This document shows positions 5,386 to 5,843 of a DNA stretch of 5,843 bases, piece after piece (position 1 is the stretch's first letter; each line of letters begins with the position of its first letter). Below the pieces are notes generated by a model. It ran no database searches and was not told where the DNA came from. It was given only the letters and a program-made list of their open reading frames with translations. The translations under genes were made by a program, and so were the position numbers. This DNA is from Actinomycetes bacterium. GTDB taxonomy: Bacteria; Actinomycetota; Acidimicrobiia; Acidimicrobiales; Bog-793. The stretch covers positions 1-5,843 of the forward strand of contig JAKAOD010000217.1 in assembly GCA_021823365.1 (NCBI GenBank), in the 5' to 3' direction.

Positions 5386-5691
5386 GTGTCGACCACGCTC
5401 AAGTTGTCAAGGGAGGGCTTCGGAATCGAGCTCCGTCGCGGCACCTTCGATGTCGCGATCGACGACGTTCGCGTTGCATCGATCGAGTGGCACGAGACCA
5501 AGGAGCTCGAGATCGCACCCGGACACCACACCGTGGAGCTCCGAGCGGGTCGGTATCGGAGCCGGCTCCACACCTTCGATGCACGCGACGAGAGCGTCGT
5601 CTCCTTCCGGTGCCACGGAGCGATGATGTGGCCGCGCTGGCTCGCCTCCGCAGTGATGCCGAGTCTCGCCATTTCCCTTGTTCGGGAGTAG
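5386..5691 (+). CDS. Small beta-rich (PEGA-like) hypothetical protein
   Basis: A 101-residue protein starting at GTG 5386 with a strong ribosome-binding site, 38 nt after the permease stop, so very likely in the same operon. The body alternates short strands and turns: ELRRGTFDVAIDDVRVASIEW (roughly residues 15-35), then LEIAPGHHTVELRAGRYRS (41-59) and SVVSFRCHG (70-78). The IAPGHHTVELRAG stretch is like the PEGA-type motif in which a Pro-Gly turn precedes a strand. The C terminus (residues 80-99) is mildly hydrophobic and ends in AISLVRE. There is no signal peptide, so a cytosolic or membrane-associated location is most likely. I recall similar short proteins in actinobacteria without a known function. 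The placement suggests an accessory role for the exporter, but this is inference only. Confidence 0.7.
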   Translation: MSTTLKLSREGFGIELRRGTFDVAIDDVRVASIEWHETKELEIAPGHHTVELRAGRYRSRLHTFDARDESVVSFRCHGAMMWPRWLASAVMPSLAISLVRE

Positions 5692-5780
5692 ACCCCGCCG
5701 AGCTCGCCCGAGCGCGTTGTTTCCCTGGGCGCCTGGGGAGGTCTTTCGAACGAACAGTCGCACGTTCTGTGAAAAATATC

Positions 5781-5843
5781 TGGAGCGGACGACGGGACTC
5801 GAACCCGCGACCCTCACCTTGGCAAGGTGATGCTCTACCAACT
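5781..5843 (-). tRNA. tRNA-Gly (GCC), 5' end outside the window
   Basis: Reading the minus strand, a 5-bp anticodon stem TCACC/GGTGA encloses the loop TTGCCAA, giving anticodon GCC. This is followed by a T-arm with loop TTCGAGT, the acceptor 3' strand CGTCCGC, discriminator T and an encoded CCA (5783-5781). A discriminator U is typical of bacterial tRNA-Gly. Sixty-three nucleotides are visible; roughly 13 nt with the 5' acceptor strand and start of the D arm lie beyond the window. It is transcribed toward the exporter operon. ATATTTTTC follows the CCA downstream but without an added hairpin. Confidence 0.95.

Noticed and set aside
5692..5780. Intrinsic terminator after the exporter operon
   Set aside because: There are short dyads (GCTCGCCCGAGC near 5702-5713, and TCCC/GGGA near 5720-5745) but none with a good stem followed directly by a T-run; too weak to call.
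5407..5841. A 144-codon open frame on the minus strand
   Set aside because: It starts inside the tRNA-Gly gene and runs antisense to the small beta-rich protein; it is an artefact of tRNA and high GC.

Overview
This window is a high-GC chromosomal segment with strongly G/C-biased third codon positions, GTG starts at several genes and short intergenic gaps. That composition and the protein families suggest an actinobacterium, possibly one of the less-studied environmental lineages. This assignment is inferred from style and family recall, not from a marker gene. No transposase, integrase, phage gene or CRISPR array is visible.

Layout. (1) 1-499, plus strand: the 3' two-thirds or so of a LigB-type extradiol ring-cleavage dioxygenase gene, cut by the window edge. 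(2) 716-2252, minus strand: a DUF4395-type membrane protein with paired CxxC motifs, and upstream of it a periplasmic-binding-protein-fold (NMT1/THI5-like) protein that lacks a signal peptide. The two are separated by 94 bp containing a small tandem repeat. (3) 2253-2597: a gene-free stretch with a long imperfect hairpin. (4) 2598-3014, plus strand: a GntR/YtrA-like winged-helix regulator that looks degraded and runs 3' to 3' into a TetR regulator (2844-3476, minus strand). (5) 3477-3623: a divergent control region, followed by a tight plus-strand operon of ABC ATPase (3624-4619), ABC-2 permease (4616-5347, 4-bp overlap) and a small beta-rich protein (5386-5691). (6) 5781 to the window end, minus strand: most of a tRNA-Gly(GCC) gene.

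How the parts may work together. The ATPase, permease and small protein form one transcription unit for an ABC-2 exporter. The TetR gene is divergent and adjacent, so it is the likely local repressor. The GntR remnant belongs to a subfamily that normally controls exactly this kind of ABC-2 operon, which suggests an older regulator was displaced. On the left, a ring-cleavage dioxygenase lies close to a cytosolic binding-protein-fold protein. The same fold is used by 4,5-dihydroxyphthalate decarboxylase and by the THI5 pyrimidine synthase, so an enzyme of aromatic-acid metabolism is a plausible alternative to a transport role.

Nothing here amounts to a clearly new multi-gene system. The best leads are the signal-less binding-protein-fold protein with its Cys/His cluster and the GntR/TetR regulator swap at the exporter operon.
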